Below are positions 44,481 to 53,476 of a stretch of DNA of 63,370 nucleotides, in pieces (position 1 is the first letter of the stretch; every line of letters starts with the position of its first letter). The notes beneath the pieces were generated by a model, which worked only from the letters and a program-made list of their open reading frames with translations, did not search any database and was not told where the DNA came from. Origin of the DNA: UBA3206 sp964548855 (GTDB lineage: Bacteria > Bacillota_I > Bacilli_A > Acholeplasmatales > Anaeroplasmataceae); the NCBI GenBank assembly GCA_964548855.1, contig CAZJSR010000009.1:1-63370 (forward strand). Direction: 5' to 3'. The translations under genes and the position numbers were made by a program.

Positions 44481-44509
44481 TTGATAAAATTGTCCTATTA
44501 GAGTATAAT
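44481..44509 (+). promoter_or_regulatory. Promoter of the Sel1-repeat gene
   Basis: TTGATA, exactly 17 bp, TATAAT; the start codon is 41 bp downstream. Confidence 0.75.
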
Positions 44510-44550
44510 TAACACTATACTTAATTTTTATATGAAAGAAGTGGTTACTA

Positions 44551-45708
44551 ATGTCAATAAAATGTAAAAATGTAGTAGAATTAATATCTAATTATTGTGA
44601 GGAAAAATGCAATTTTACAGAGTTAGAAGCGTCAAATAAGGTATATTATGAATTAATAGACCATTGTAAAAAATATTATAGAAATAATCCTGAATATGGT
44701 AATCTTCTAACTGCATGTTATAACATGGGAAAAGGCCTAAAAGAAGCTGATAAAAAAGAAATTCAAAAGGTATTAGCTTCATTTTATGTAATTAATCCAA
44801 TAGCTGAATTTAATCAGGCTATTAATTTAAGAGTAAAAAAAGATTATTTGAAGTCTTTTGAAATAATGAACACATTAGCTAAAGATGGATATACTCAAGC
44901 ACAATTCGAATTAGGTAAATTTTTCTATTATGGTTATGGTATTGAAGTTGACTACAATAAGGCAGTATACTGGTTTATTAGAGCTGCTGAAAAAGGTGAC
45001 TATTATGCAGCCTTAAAACTTGCTGAATCATATTTTTATGGTGTTGGTGTTGAACAAAGTTTTGAGGAATCTTTATTTTGGTATAAAAAGGCCGCAACTA
45101 CAAAAGAAGGTAGTGAGGCATTCTATAAAATTGGATATTGTTATCATTATGGATTAGCTGTGGAAAGTAATGACTATGAAGCACTTTATTGGCTTGAGGT
45201 TAGTTATAAAATGGAAAATGAGGATGCAGCATATCTTTATGATTTAATTGATGCGCAATCAAGATTAAAAAATGGTCCTCTTTCATCAAGTAGTTTTAAA
45301 GATGTTGATGAAGATTCTTATGATTTATTATTCAAGATTGCATCTAAATATAATAAGAGTGCTGTTTCAAAAATTTTAAAAGAATTTGAAGATGAAGAAG
45401 CGATCCTTGAAATTCAAAACAAGTTTTCAGAAGAAGATGTAAATAAAATAATTAATGATTTTAAAAATGAACGTAAATTGAAATTAATAGATATTATTTA
45501 TTATAGTTTTAACGCTCCTGTAGATAAGTTTATTATTAATTTATGTAAGGTGTTAAATGTAAATGATGTAGATGCGCTATTAGATAAAAATACATCTAGA
45601 AAAGAATTTATAACTACATTACGTAGTGTACTTTCACAAGAAAAATTGGATGAAATATTATTAGAGTCTTTTAGTAAAGAGATTGTAATAAATATGCTTA
45701 GTGCATAA
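44551..45708 (+). CDS. Sel1-like repeat protein
   Basis: A 385-aa cytoplasmic protein with about four Sel1/TPR-type repeats (residues about 108-225), seen as AQFELGKFFYYGYGIEVDYNKAVYWFIRA broken into its typical parts: LGxxxxxGxG, then AxxWxxxAA. The N-terminal 100 and C-terminal 150 residues are helical with no known motif. Sel1 repeats act as protein-binding scaffolds. It has no signal peptide. Own promoter and terminator. Binding partner unknown. Confidence 0.78.
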   Translation: MSIKCKNVVELISNYCEEKCNFTELEASNKVYYELIDHCKKYYRNNPEYGNLLTACYNMGKGLKEADKKEIQKVLASFYVINPIAEFNQAINLRVKKDYLKSFEIMNTLAKDGYTQAQFELGKFFYYGYGIEVDYNKAVYWFIRAAEKGDYYAALKLAESYFYGVGVEQSFEESLFWYKKAATTKEGSEAFYKIGYCYHYGLAVESNDYEALYWLEVSYKMENEDAAYLYDLIDAQSRLKNGPLSSSSFKDVDEDSYDLLFKIASKYNKSAVSKILKEFEDEEAILEIQNKFSEEDVNKIINDFKNERKLKLIDIIYYSFNAPVDKFIINLCKVLNVNDVDALLDKNTSRKEFITTLRSVLSQEKLDEILLESFSKEIVINMLSA

Positions 45709-45715
45709 ATTTAAG

Positions 45716-45740
45716 CTCAAAGATTTCTTTGAGTTTTTTT
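45716..45740 (+). terminator. Terminator after the Sel1-repeat gene
   Basis: CTCAAAG, loop ATTT, CTTTGAG, then seven Ts. Confidence 0.85.
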
Positions 45741-45753
45741 AAAGGAAAAGATT

Positions 45754-46809
45754 ATGGGAAATTTATTTAATTATTTAGAAAGATATCGTGATAAAACAAT
45801 ATATGAATTAGAATTAAATAATATTGATCAATTAATATTCGCAGAATTATCTTATTTAAATTTCGAAAAGTTAGATAATTTATATTACAGACTTCAACCA
45901 CTTAAATCACTTGTTCAATATGCAGATATTTTATCTTGTGATACACTTTTTAAAAATAATAATAAAAAATTATTATATAAATTATTGGAAACTAAAAGAT
46001 TTGAGAATTTATATGTTGGAAATTTGAAATATTATACGTATAGAAATGTTTCATATTTTTCTATATTATTTAAGTTAGGTGATAAATATATTATTGCGTA
46101 TAGAGGTACAGATCCTACTATAGAAGCATGGAGAGAAAATATGAACATGCTTATAAATAGTCGTATGCCGTCTCATATATTTTCTTTTGAATATGCAGTA
46201 GAAATGATGGATAAATATCACGGTGAATTTTATTTAAACGGACATTCGAAGGGTGGTAATATGGCTGTATATACATCACTTTTCCTACCTGTTAATTATC
46301 TAAATAGAGTAAGAGGAATTTATGATTTTGATGGTCCTGGTTTTTTAGATGACTTATATGAAGGTGATACTTATAAAAATATTAAACAAAAAATTTTTAG
46401 ATTTGTACCTGGTGGTGATGTTGTAGGTATTATACTAAATCACAGTAAGGACTATAAGGTGGTTAAAAGTGATGCATCACTTATATATCAACATGATTTA
46501 TTTAATTGGCTAGTAGAAGACCTAGATTTTAGTTATTTATCTGACATTAGTAATGTTAGTGCAATTTTTGATATGGCTTTATATAATTGGATTATTAGTT
46601 TAACACATGAAGAAAAAAAGAATTTTTTAAGAATTCTTAATGAAGTTTTTATAATATCTAAGATAAAAAAAATAACAGAGATTCAATCATATACTTTAAG
46701 ATCTGGATTTAAATTATTAAGATCTTATTTACAATTAAATAAGAATGATAAAATCATGTTTAGAAAGATTATATTTAGATTAATGAAATATTATGTAAAT
46801 GAATTATAA
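45754..46809 (+). CDS. Mbeg1-like lipase/hydrolase (DUF2974)
   Basis: A 351-aa alpha/beta-hydrolase fold protein. YRGTDPTIEAWREN and the nucleophile elbow LNGHSKGGNMAV (GxSxG) match the Mbeg1-like family common in gut Firmicutes, and YDFDGPGF probably carries the catalytic aspartate. Natural substrates are unknown. There is no signal peptide, so it should be intracellular. AAAGGAAAAG precedes ATG. It starts 14 bp after the terminator of the previous gene, so a promoter may be weak or read-through may occur. Confidence 0.85.
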   Translation: MGNLFNYLERYRDKTIYELELNNIDQLIFAELSYLNFEKLDNLYYRLQPLKSLVQYADILSCDTLFKNNNKKLLYKLLETKRFENLYVGNLKYYTYRNVSYFSILFKLGDKYIIAYRGTDPTIEAWRENMNMLINSRMPSHIFSFEYAVEMMDKYHGEFYLNGHSKGGNMAVYTSLFLPVNYLNRVRGIYDFDGPGFLDDLYEGDTYKNIKQKIFRFVPGGDVVGIILNHSKDYKVVKSDASLIYQHDLFNWLVEDLDFSYLSDISNVSAIFDMALYNWIISLTHEEKKNFLRILNEVFIISKIKKITEIQSYTLRSGFKLLRSYLQLNKNDKIMFRKIIFRLMKYYVNEL

Positions 46810-46840
46810 AAAATGCCAATTTTAAATTGACATTTTTTTT
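46807..46840. terminator. Bidirectional terminator
   Basis: AAAATG and CAATT pair with AATTG and CATTTT with one mismatch; A and T runs flank the stem. It serves the lipase-like gene and the convergent gene. Confidence 0.7.
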
Positions 46841-47603
46841 AGTATATTTTCCGAAGAATTTCTAATGCATCATTGTAGGAATCTATAAAAATTGATTCTA
46901 AAAGATCATTATAAGATGTTTTATTATAGTGAGGTGAATTTAAGAATTCTTTATTTGTTAGATTTTTCTTTTCATCGGTATAATAAAATTTTTTATATAA
47001 AGTTTTATGTGAACTTTTTTTAGAAATTATTTTTCTAAATTCATTTGTACTTGCAAAAAAAAGTCTATCACCTAGAGGGAAGTATAGATTATCATTAATT
47101 AGATTCTTAATAAAATCACTATCATTAAAATCATAATTAAAAGCTTTAGTGAAGTTATTAATAAGTGGCTTTGTTAGGTCATAATTTGAGTTTAATGATG
47201 CATAATAATAATCATGATCTCGCATTAGAATGTCACTATTCCATTTATATTTATCTTGGTAGAAATCGAAATAATATTTAGTCTTTAATCTTATGTTTCT
47301 TGTTATCATAATAGATAATAAAAATAGTATATTTTCTTTGTTATAGTGATTTTTTCTGATATATTCAGTAGAATTTGATAATATATTACCCCAAATGTTC
47401 TCATCTAGGATTTTATTTGTTATGGAGTAATTACTGTGATATGCATCAATTATTTCTAGAAAGTTTGAATATAAAAAAATTTTATCGGACTTAAATAAGT
47501 ATTTACCGTTATCTAGTTTTTTTCTAATATCTACTTCATAATTTAAATCAAGTTTTTTGATTATATTAGAAGTTATTATATAATTTGTCATAATTAATGG
47601 CAT
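46839..47603 (-). CDS. Hypothetical protein
   Basis: A 254-aa basic, Asn/Lys/Tyr/Phe-rich protein without signal peptide, membrane segment or motif that I can name. It looks mostly helical. Two conserved-looking aromatic stretches (YYFDFYQDKY and FPLGDRLFF) may mark a fold. It reads on the minus strand alone, sharing a terminator with the lipase-like gene and running divergent from the toroid gene. A TATAAT (plus 47626-47631, read on minus) may be its -10. Function unknown. Confidence 0.6.
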   Translation of the reverse strand: MPLIMTNYIITSNIIKKLDLNYEVDIRKKLDNGKYLFKSDKIFLYSNFLEIIDAYHSNYSITNKILDENIWGNILSNSTEYIRKNHYNKENILFLLSIMITRNIRLKTKYYFDFYQDKYKWNSDILMRDHDYYYASLNSNYDLTKPLINNFTKAFNYDFNDSDFIKNLINDNLYFPLGDRLFFASTNEFRKIISKKSSHKTLYKKFYYTDEKKNLTNKEFLNSPHYNKTSYNDLLESIFIDSYNDALEILRKIY

Positions 47604-47713
47604 AATATCACGGTCCTTTATAAATATTATACAAGATTTGATTGTTTTTTAATATCTTTACTTTTAAAAAAAACATAAATATAGTAAAATAGTCTAAAGG
47701 AGTGAGTTTAACT

Positions 47714-48640
47714 ATGTTAAAACTTTCAAAAGAAGCAATAAAAACTATTGAATTTCAAATGTTTAATAGAGCGAGAGATATTGATGTTGCGCTATTTAAT
47801 ACATTATTTTCGGATATGACACGTGATTTTGTGTCTACAGCACTTTCTGGATTTCAAAATAGAGATGGTGGATTTGGTCATGCGTTAGAGATAGATAATT
47901 ATAATAAAGATAGTTCTACATATCAAGTTTATGAAGCATTAAGAATTGTTGTGCAAGCTGGTTTTAAAAATATTAAAGAAGACAAAACGCTTGAAGATGT
48001 ATTAAAAAAAGCATTTAATTATTTATATAATAAATTAGATAATTGGTGTCCTTTAATTGAAAGTAACAATTATGCTGTATGTGCATCTTGGTTTAAATAT
48101 AATGATATTAATATAAAAGCGTTTGGAGATGCGCCTACACCTGCGATTTTAGGATATACATTATTCTTAACAGATGAAACGAATCCCTACTATAAAAAAG
48201 CATATAAGAAGGCTTTAGATTTAATTCAAGTTTTCTTATCTAAAGATGAATTGACAAGAGAAGAGTTTATTTCATATAAAGCATTTATTGAATGTTTAAA
48301 TGAAAAGAATATTTTTCCTTTAGAACTAGAATCTTTAAATAAAAAATTATATGATTTTGCATGTAAGATGGTAGAAAGAGATAAATCTAAGTTTGATACA
48401 TATTGTAATTTACCTTTAGAAATGTTTTCATCATATACGAATGATGATGAGATTAATAAATTAATTGATGAACATCTTGACTATATTATTGAAAGTGTTG
48501 CCCCTCATGGGTTATGGGAACCAAATTTCTATTGGGATAATGATCAAGCTGAGGCTTCTACAGCTCAAATTAAATGGATGGGTGTAATCGCTATTCGAAA
48601 TCTTTTATGGTTAAGAAAATTTAATAGAATAGAGGAATAG
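47714..48640 (+). CDS. Alpha/alpha-toroid protein (prenyltransferase/squalene-cyclase-like fold)
   Basis: A 308-aa protein with the QNRDGGFGHALE motif and repeated W/G patterns (for example CASWFKYND) typical of alpha/alpha-barrel repeats in terpenoid cyclase-like and geranylgeranyltransferase-like proteins. The catalytic DxDD of cyclases is not seen. Enzymatic role unknown. ATG 47714 follows AAAGGAG; the GTG at 47702 overlaps it. proB starts 2 bp after the stop, so it leads the pro-gpmI unit. Confidence 0.68.
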   Translation: MLKLSKEAIKTIEFQMFNRARDIDVALFNTLFSDMTRDFVSTALSGFQNRDGGFGHALEIDNYNKDSSTYQVYEALRIVVQAGFKNIKEDKTLEDVLKKAFNYLYNKLDNWCPLIESNNYAVCASWFKYNDINIKAFGDAPTPAILGYTLFLTDETNPYYKKAYKKALDLIQVFLSKDELTREEFISYKAFIECLNEKNIFPLELESLNKKLYDFACKMVERDKSKFDTYCNLPLEMFSSYTNDDEINKLIDEHLDYIIESVAPHGLWEPNFYWDNDQAEASTAQIKWMGVIAIRNLLWLRKFNRIEE

Positions 48641-48642
48641 AT

Positions 48643-49731
48643 ATGAGAAGAATCGTTGTTAAAATCGGTTCATCATCTTTAATTAAAAATGGTAAATTAG
48701 ATAATAAGAGAATTCTTGATTTTATTAGAGAGTTATCAATATTACACGATAACGATGTAAGACCTATAATTGTTACATCTGGTGCAGTTGCGGTTGGTGC
48801 ATTTAAATTAGGTGTTAAGCCAAAAGATATTAAACTTAAACAAGCATGTGCGGCTGTAGGTCAAGCAATTTTAATGAATGGTTATGAAACGATATGTGAT
48901 TTATATGGTCTTAAATGTGCTCAAATTCTTTTAAATCATGATGATTTTCAAGATAGGAAAAGATTGTTAAATTTAGAGAATACATTAAATACATTAATTG
49001 AAAATGACGTTATTCCTATTATTAATGAAAATGATGCGTTAGCCGTTGAGGAAATAATGGTAGGTGATAATGATACACTTGCGGCATTAATTGCGCCAAT
49101 GGCAAACGCAAAAAGATTAGTACTTATGAGTGATATTGATGGTCTTTATACTGATAATCCGAAGACTAATCCTGATGCAGAGTTTATTAGAATAATTCCT
49201 GAAATTACTGAACAAATAATAAATATGGGACATGGTAGTGTTACAAATGTAGGTACAGGTGGTATGGCAACTAAAATTAAGGCTGCGAATATCGCTACAT
49301 CTTCTGGTGTTGATATGATTATTATGAATGCATCTAAGATTGATAAACTTCATAAAGCATTTGATGATGATTTTGAGGGATCTTTATTTATCGCTAAGGA
49401 TGATACGATAAATTCTAAAAATCAATGGATTTTATTTCATACACGTCCACATGCTAGCATTATAGTTGATGAAGGTGCAAAAATCGCCTTAAAAGAAAGA
49501 CATAGTTTACTTGCGAGTGGAATTGTTGGAGTTGCGGGAACGTTTGATATAGGTGATGTTGTAAATATTGTATGTAATGATACTGTGTTTGCGAAGGGTA
49601 TTACGAAGTTTACAAATCATCAGTTATCATTAATAAAGGGGCTTGACTCTAATATGATTTCCTTAAAGTTAGGTACAAATACAAAAGGTATTGCTTGTCA
49701 TGCAAATGATATAGTATTAATAGGAGAATAA
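48643..49731 (+). CDS. proB: Glutamate 5-kinase
   Basis: Phosphorylates glutamate, the first step of proline synthesis. The 362-aa protein has the amino-acid kinase domain (KIGSSSLIKNG, VTSGAVAVG, NENDALAVEE, GDNDTLAAL, GTGGMATK) and a C-terminal PUA domain (about 270-360). The spacing to proA is 3 bp. The proline feedback domain is intact. proC is not in the window. Confidence 0.97.
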   Translation: MRRIVVKIGSSSLIKNGKLDNKRILDFIRELSILHDNDVRPIIVTSGAVAVGAFKLGVKPKDIKLKQACAAVGQAILMNGYETICDLYGLKCAQILLNHDDFQDRKRLLNLENTLNTLIENDVIPIINENDALAVEEIMVGDNDTLAALIAPMANAKRLVLMSDIDGLYTDNPKTNPDAEFIRIIPEITEQIINMGHGSVTNVGTGGMATKIKAANIATSSGVDMIIMNASKIDKLHKAFDDDFEGSLFIAKDDTINSKNQWILFHTRPHASIIVDEGAKIALKERHSLLASGIVGVAGTFDIGDVVNIVCNDTVFAKGITKFTNHQLSLIKGLDSNMISLKLGTNTKGIACHANDIVLIGE

Positions 49732-49734
49732 AAA

Positions 49735-50964
49735 ATGAAAACATATTTAGAAGTTGTTGATGCGGCAAAACTTGCTTCATCAAAACTAGAACTATCTAAA
49801 ACAGAAAATAGAAATTTAGCTTTAAAAAGAATTAGTGAAGCTATTATTAAAAATGCCGAACTAATATTAGAAGCAAATAAAATTGATTTAGATAACGCTT
49901 CTTCAATTTCACCAGTAATGAAAAAAAGATTATCTTTGACAAAAGAAAAACTTATTTCTATTTCTAATGATGTTATAGAAGTTAGTAAATTAGATGAAGT
50001 TGTTGGTAAGACATTAGAAACTATAAATAGACCTAATGGACTTGTTATAAAAAAAGAAAGTGTCCCTTTTGGCGTTATTTTAGCTATATTTGAATCAAGA
50101 CCTAATGTTAGTATAGATATCGCAAGTCTTTGTATTAAGACAGGTAATGTCTGTATACTAAGAGGCGGTAAAGAAGCAATCAATACTAATAAAGCGATAG
50201 TTAAAGTAATTAGAGATGCTATTAAGGATTTAATACCTGAAGATAGCGTTAATTTGATATATGAAACTGATAGAGAAATTGTTAATGAACTTATTACTAT
50301 GAAAGATAAAATTGATTTAGTGGTTCCAAGAGGTAGTAAAGGCCTTATTGATACTGTTTGTAATAACGCAACAGTACCTGTAATTGAAACAGGTGCAGGT
50401 ACTTGTCATTTATATATTGACGAGTCTGCAGATTTAAATATGGCACTAAACATTACTATGAATGCTAAGTTATCAAATCCTGCTGTATGTAATGCAGTAG
50501 AGTGCATTATTGTTAATAGAAAAGTAGCAAATGAGTATTTTGCTTTACTTAAGGGTAAAGAATTTGATAAAATAGTAAATGTTCATGGTGATATAGAAGT
50601 TAGAAAGTATATCGAATGTAGCGATGTTTCATCATATTATACGGAATTTAATGATACAGAAGTGAATATTAAATTAGTGGATAATGTTGATGAGGCAATA
50701 AGTCATATTTCTGTTTATGGTACTAAACATAGTGAAGTAATCGTTACTGAAAATGAAGAAAATGCATTAAAGTTTATGTCTAGTATAGATGCTGCATGCG
50801 TATATTGGAATGCATCTAGTAGATTTAGTGATGGTGGATGTTTTGGGTTTGGAGCGGAACTAGGAATATCAACAGGAAAAATGCATGCAAGAGGTCCGAT
50901 GGGACTTAAAGAAATGGTGACTTATAAATATAAAATATTTGGAAATGGACAAATAAGAAAGTGA
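49735..50964 (+). CDS. proA: Glutamate-5-semialdehyde dehydrogenase
   Basis: Reduces glutamyl-5-phosphate to the semialdehyde, which cyclises to pyrroline-5-carboxylate. The 409-aa protein is an aldehyde-dehydrogenase fold: FGVILAIFESRPNV, CILRGGKEA, VVPRGSKGL, the catalytic Cys in ETGAGTCHLYID, and FGFGAELGISTGKMHARGP. Start ATG 49735 has GGAG immediately upstream in the end of proB. It works as a pair with ProB because the intermediate is unstable. Confidence 0.97.
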   Translation: MKTYLEVVDAAKLASSKLELSKTENRNLALKRISEAIIKNAELILEANKIDLDNASSISPVMKKRLSLTKEKLISISNDVIEVSKLDEVVGKTLETINRPNGLVIKKESVPFGVILAIFESRPNVSIDIASLCIKTGNVCILRGGKEAINTNKAIVKVIRDAIKDLIPEDSVNLIYETDREIVNELITMKDKIDLVVPRGSKGLIDTVCNNATVPVIETGAGTCHLYIDESADLNMALNITMNAKLSNPAVCNAVECIIVNRKVANEYFALLKGKEFDKIVNVHGDIEVRKYIECSDVSSYYTEFNDTEVNIKLVDNVDEAISHISVYGTKHSEVIVTENEENALKFMSSIDAACVYWNASSRFSDGGCFGFGAELGISTGKMHARGPMGLKEMVTYKYKIFGNGQIRK

Positions 50965-50973
50965 GAAATTAAT

Positions 50974-52509
50974 ATGAAAAAAAGACCAGTTATGTTAATA
51001 ATTATGGATGGATATGGAATTGATAAAGCGTCAAACACAAATGCTGTATCTTTAGCTAAAAAACCTAATTTAGATAGATTATTTAGTGAATATCCAACTT
51101 CAACTATTGAAGCTTCAGGTGAAGCTGTAGGATTACCTGAAGGACAAATGGGAAATTCAGAAGTAGGACATATGAATTTAGGTGCAGGTAGAATTGTATA
51201 TCAATCACTTACAAGAATTAATGTAGCTATTAAAGATAATTCATTCTATCAAAATGAAGCGATTCTAAATGCAATTAAGAATGCTAAGGAAAATAATAAA
51301 AAATTCCATATTTTAGGATTATGTTCAATAGGTGGAGTTCATTCACATGTTGACCATATTAAGGCTATTGCTAAAATGGCAAAAGAAAATGGAATTGATA
51401 AAGTATATTTCCATGCTGTGCTTGATGGTCGTGATGTTGCACCTAATAGTGCATGTGAGTATATAAATAGCGTTTTAGAAGAAAAGAATCTAAGTATCGC
51501 AACTGTAAGTGGTAGATACTATGCAATGGATAGAGATAAAAATTGGAATAGAATTCAACTTGCATATGATGCGATGACTCAAGCATTAGGAGAAGAGTTT
51601 GAATCTGCAATTTCTGGAATTGAAACTTCATATAAGAGAGGTAAACTTGATGAATTTGTTGTGCCATTCGTTGTAGATAAAACAGGTACAATAGAAGAAG
51701 GAGATTCTGTTGTTTTCGCAAACTATCGTCCTGACAGAGCTATTCAAATCGCAACTGCACTTTCAAATCCAGCAAAGACTAAAAATATGTTAAAGAACGC
51801 AACTGATGTTCAATTAGATACGTCAAAAGGGCCTAAGAAAACATGTTTTGTTAGTATGATGAAATATGCTGATAGTGTCAAGGGAGATGTTGCGTTTGCG
51901 CCTGTAAGTTTAAATAATTTATTTGGTGATGTTGTTAGTGCACAAGGTATGACTCAATTACGTATTGCAGAAACTGAAAAATATGCACATGTCACTTTCT
52001 TCTTTGATGGTGGAGTAGATAAAGAAATTGAAGGTTCAGATAGAGTTTTAGTAAATTCTCCTAAAGTACCTACATATGATATTCAACCTGAGATGAGTGC
52101 ATATGAAGTAACAGATAAAGTTTTAGATGCAATAAAGAGTGAATCTTATGATACAATTATCCTAAATTTTGCAAACTGTGATATGGTTGGACATACTGGT
52201 GTAGTTAAGTCAGTTGTTAGTGCTGTTGAAACTGTTGATAAATGCGTTGGTCAAATTGTTGAAGCATTAGATAAGGTTGGTGGTGTTGCGATTATTACTG
52301 CTGACCATGGAAATGCTGAAAAACTTGTTGATGAACAAGGAAATGCTTATACAGCACATACTACAAATCCAGTTCCGCTTGTAATTACTGATAAGTCTGT
52401 TAAACTTCGTAGTAATGGAATTTTATCAGATATTACACCAACATTATTAGAACTTCTTGAAATAGAAGTGCCTGCTGAAATGACAGCTAAATCTTTAATT
52501 ATAAAATAA
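50974..52509 (+). CDS. gpmI: 2,3-bisphosphoglycerate-independent phosphoglycerate mutase
   Basis: Interconverts 3- and 2-phosphoglycerate with two manganese ions. The 511-aa alkaline phosphatase-fold protein has LIIMDGYGI, the phosphoserine GNSEVGHMNLGAG (about residue 62), HSHVDHI, LDGRDVAPNS, DRDKNW, FANYRPDRAIQ, and ADHGNAE near the end. This is the standard GpmI of sporeformers, which is manganese and pH dependent. It is unusual that it follows proBA rather than pgk-tpi-eno. No terminator separates it from the riboswitch region except spacing. Confidence 0.97.
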   Translation: MKKRPVMLIIMDGYGIDKASNTNAVSLAKKPNLDRLFSEYPTSTIEASGEAVGLPEGQMGNSEVGHMNLGAGRIVYQSLTRINVAIKDNSFYQNEAILNAIKNAKENNKKFHILGLCSIGGVHSHVDHIKAIAKMAKENGIDKVYFHAVLDGRDVAPNSACEYINSVLEEKNLSIATVSGRYYAMDRDKNWNRIQLAYDAMTQALGEEFESAISGIETSYKRGKLDEFVVPFVVDKTGTIEEGDSVVFANYRPDRAIQIATALSNPAKTKNMLKNATDVQLDTSKGPKKTCFVSMMKYADSVKGDVAFAPVSLNNLFGDVVSAQGMTQLRIAETEKYAHVTFFFDGGVDKEIEGSDRVLVNSPKVPTYDIQPEMSAYEVTDKVLDAIKSESYDTIILNFANCDMVGHTGVVKSVVSAVETVDKCVGQIVEALDKVGGVAIITADHGNAEKLVDEQGNAYTAHTTNPVPLVITDKSVKLRSNGILSDITPTLLELLEIEVPAEMTAKSLIIK

Positions 52510-52511
52510 TA

Positions 52512-52540
52512 TTGAAAAAATATATAAATAGGTGTATCAT
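52512..52540 (+). promoter_or_regulatory. Promoter of the FMN riboswitch-ribU unit
   Basis: TTGAAA, exactly 17 bp, TATCAT; the transcript would start just before the riboswitch aptamer. Confidence 0.65.
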
Positions 52541-52554
52541 CTATTTGAAATATC

Positions 52555-52665
52555 AATACTTCAGGGCAGGGTGAAATTCCCGACCGGCGGTAAAGTCCGC
52601 GAGCCATTTGGCATGAATAGGTTAGATTCCTATACCGATAGTAAAGTCTAGATGAAAGAAGAAGA
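52555..52665 (+). promoter_or_regulatory. FMN riboswitch (RFN element)
   Basis: The conserved core reads CTTCAGGGCAGGGTGAAATT, then CCCGACCGGCGGTAAAGTCC, GCGAGCC, and GATGAAAGAAGAAG at the 3' side, which closes P1. These are the hallmark RFN blocks. It lies in the leader of ribU and precedes an intrinsic terminator, so FMN should end transcription early. Confidence 0.97.
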
Positions 52666-52686
52666 TTAAATATCTTTTTTCTACTA

Positions 52687-52719
52687 AAAAAGAGTCCTGT
52701 TTTGGACTCTTTATTTTAT
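52687..52719 (+). terminator. Regulatory terminator of the FMN riboswitch
   Basis: AAAGAGTCC, loop TGTTTT, GGACTCTTT and a T-rich tail lie between aptamer and ribU, 17 bp before the gene start. This is probably the expression platform. Confidence 0.8.
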
Positions 52720-52735
52720 TATAAGGAGAATATTT

Positions 52736-53353
52736 ATGAAAAAATTTGATGTTAAAAAAATGGTGATTTTAAGTTCTTTTTCGGCAATATCTGTCGTACT
52801 ATATTGTTTTTTAAAATTTAATATTCCTATATTGTTTCCATCGTTTTTAGAATTTAATTTTTCTATGTTGCCTATTGTGATTAGTGTATTTATGTTTGGG
52901 CCAATTGAAGGTATTATTGTTGGCCTTCTTAGATTTGCTTTTAAATTACTATTTGTTGGAACCTCTACAGCATATGTTGGGGAATTTGCAGATTTATTAA
53001 TTGCAGTCTTAGTATGTTTTGCTATATGGCTACCTTATTATTTAATAAAAGATAAATTGTCAGTTAAGAAAAAAACTCTAATATCTATGTTATCTGGTAT
53101 ATTTATGTGGACTTTAGGTGCAATATTATTAAATTGGTTAGTTTTAGTTCCTTTTTATAAAAATGCCTTTGGACTTGACGTACTGATTGCTTGTTGTAAA
53201 AGTGCAATATCAAGCATTAATGACGATAATTTTATGGTTTATTATTTATTTTTAGGGGTTTTGCCATTTAATGTTATATTAAGTTCAGTTGTTTTATTTG
53301 TATCTGGAATTGTGCATATAAATACTTATTCATATTTTGATACAATTAAGTGA
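52736..53353 (+). CDS. ribU: Riboflavin ECF transporter S component RibU
   Basis: A 205-aa integral membrane protein with about six helices. It works with the shared ECF ATPases and EcfT to import riboflavin. The opening KKMVILSSFSAISVVLYC and FVGTSTAYVGEFADLL match RibU. The FMN riboswitch just upstream makes the substrate assignment strong. AAGGAG precedes ATG. It stands alone; no rib biosynthesis operon is nearby. Confidence 0.93.
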   Translation: MKKFDVKKMVILSSFSAISVVLYCFLKFNIPILFPSFLEFNFSMLPIVISVFMFGPIEGIIVGLLRFAFKLLFVGTSTAYVGEFADLLIAVLVCFAIWLPYYLIKDKLSVKKKTLISMLSGIFMWTLGAILLNWLVLVPFYKNAFGLDVLIACCKSAISSINDDNFMVYYLFLGVLPFNVILSSVVLFVSGIVHINTYSYFDTIK

Positions 53354-53357
53354 AATG

Positions 53358-53387
53358 ATACTTATGCAATGCATAGGTATTTTTTTT
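53358..53387 (+). terminator. Terminator after ribU
   Basis: ATACTTATGC, loop AAT, GCATAGGTAT, then eight Ts; two G-T pairs. Confidence 0.82.
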
Positions 53388-53442
53388 AAAAATAATAAGT
53401 ATAATTTTTATTGCCATTTTTATACTAATTAATGATTAAATA

Positions 53443-53451
53443 TGATATAAT
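53443..53451 (+). promoter_or_regulatory. Extended -10 promoter before the DUF1189 gene
   Basis: TGATATAAT, 25 bp before the start codon; no good -35 at 17 bp. Confidence 0.5.
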
Positions 53452-53476
53452 TAGTTCATACAAAAAGGAGATAATT

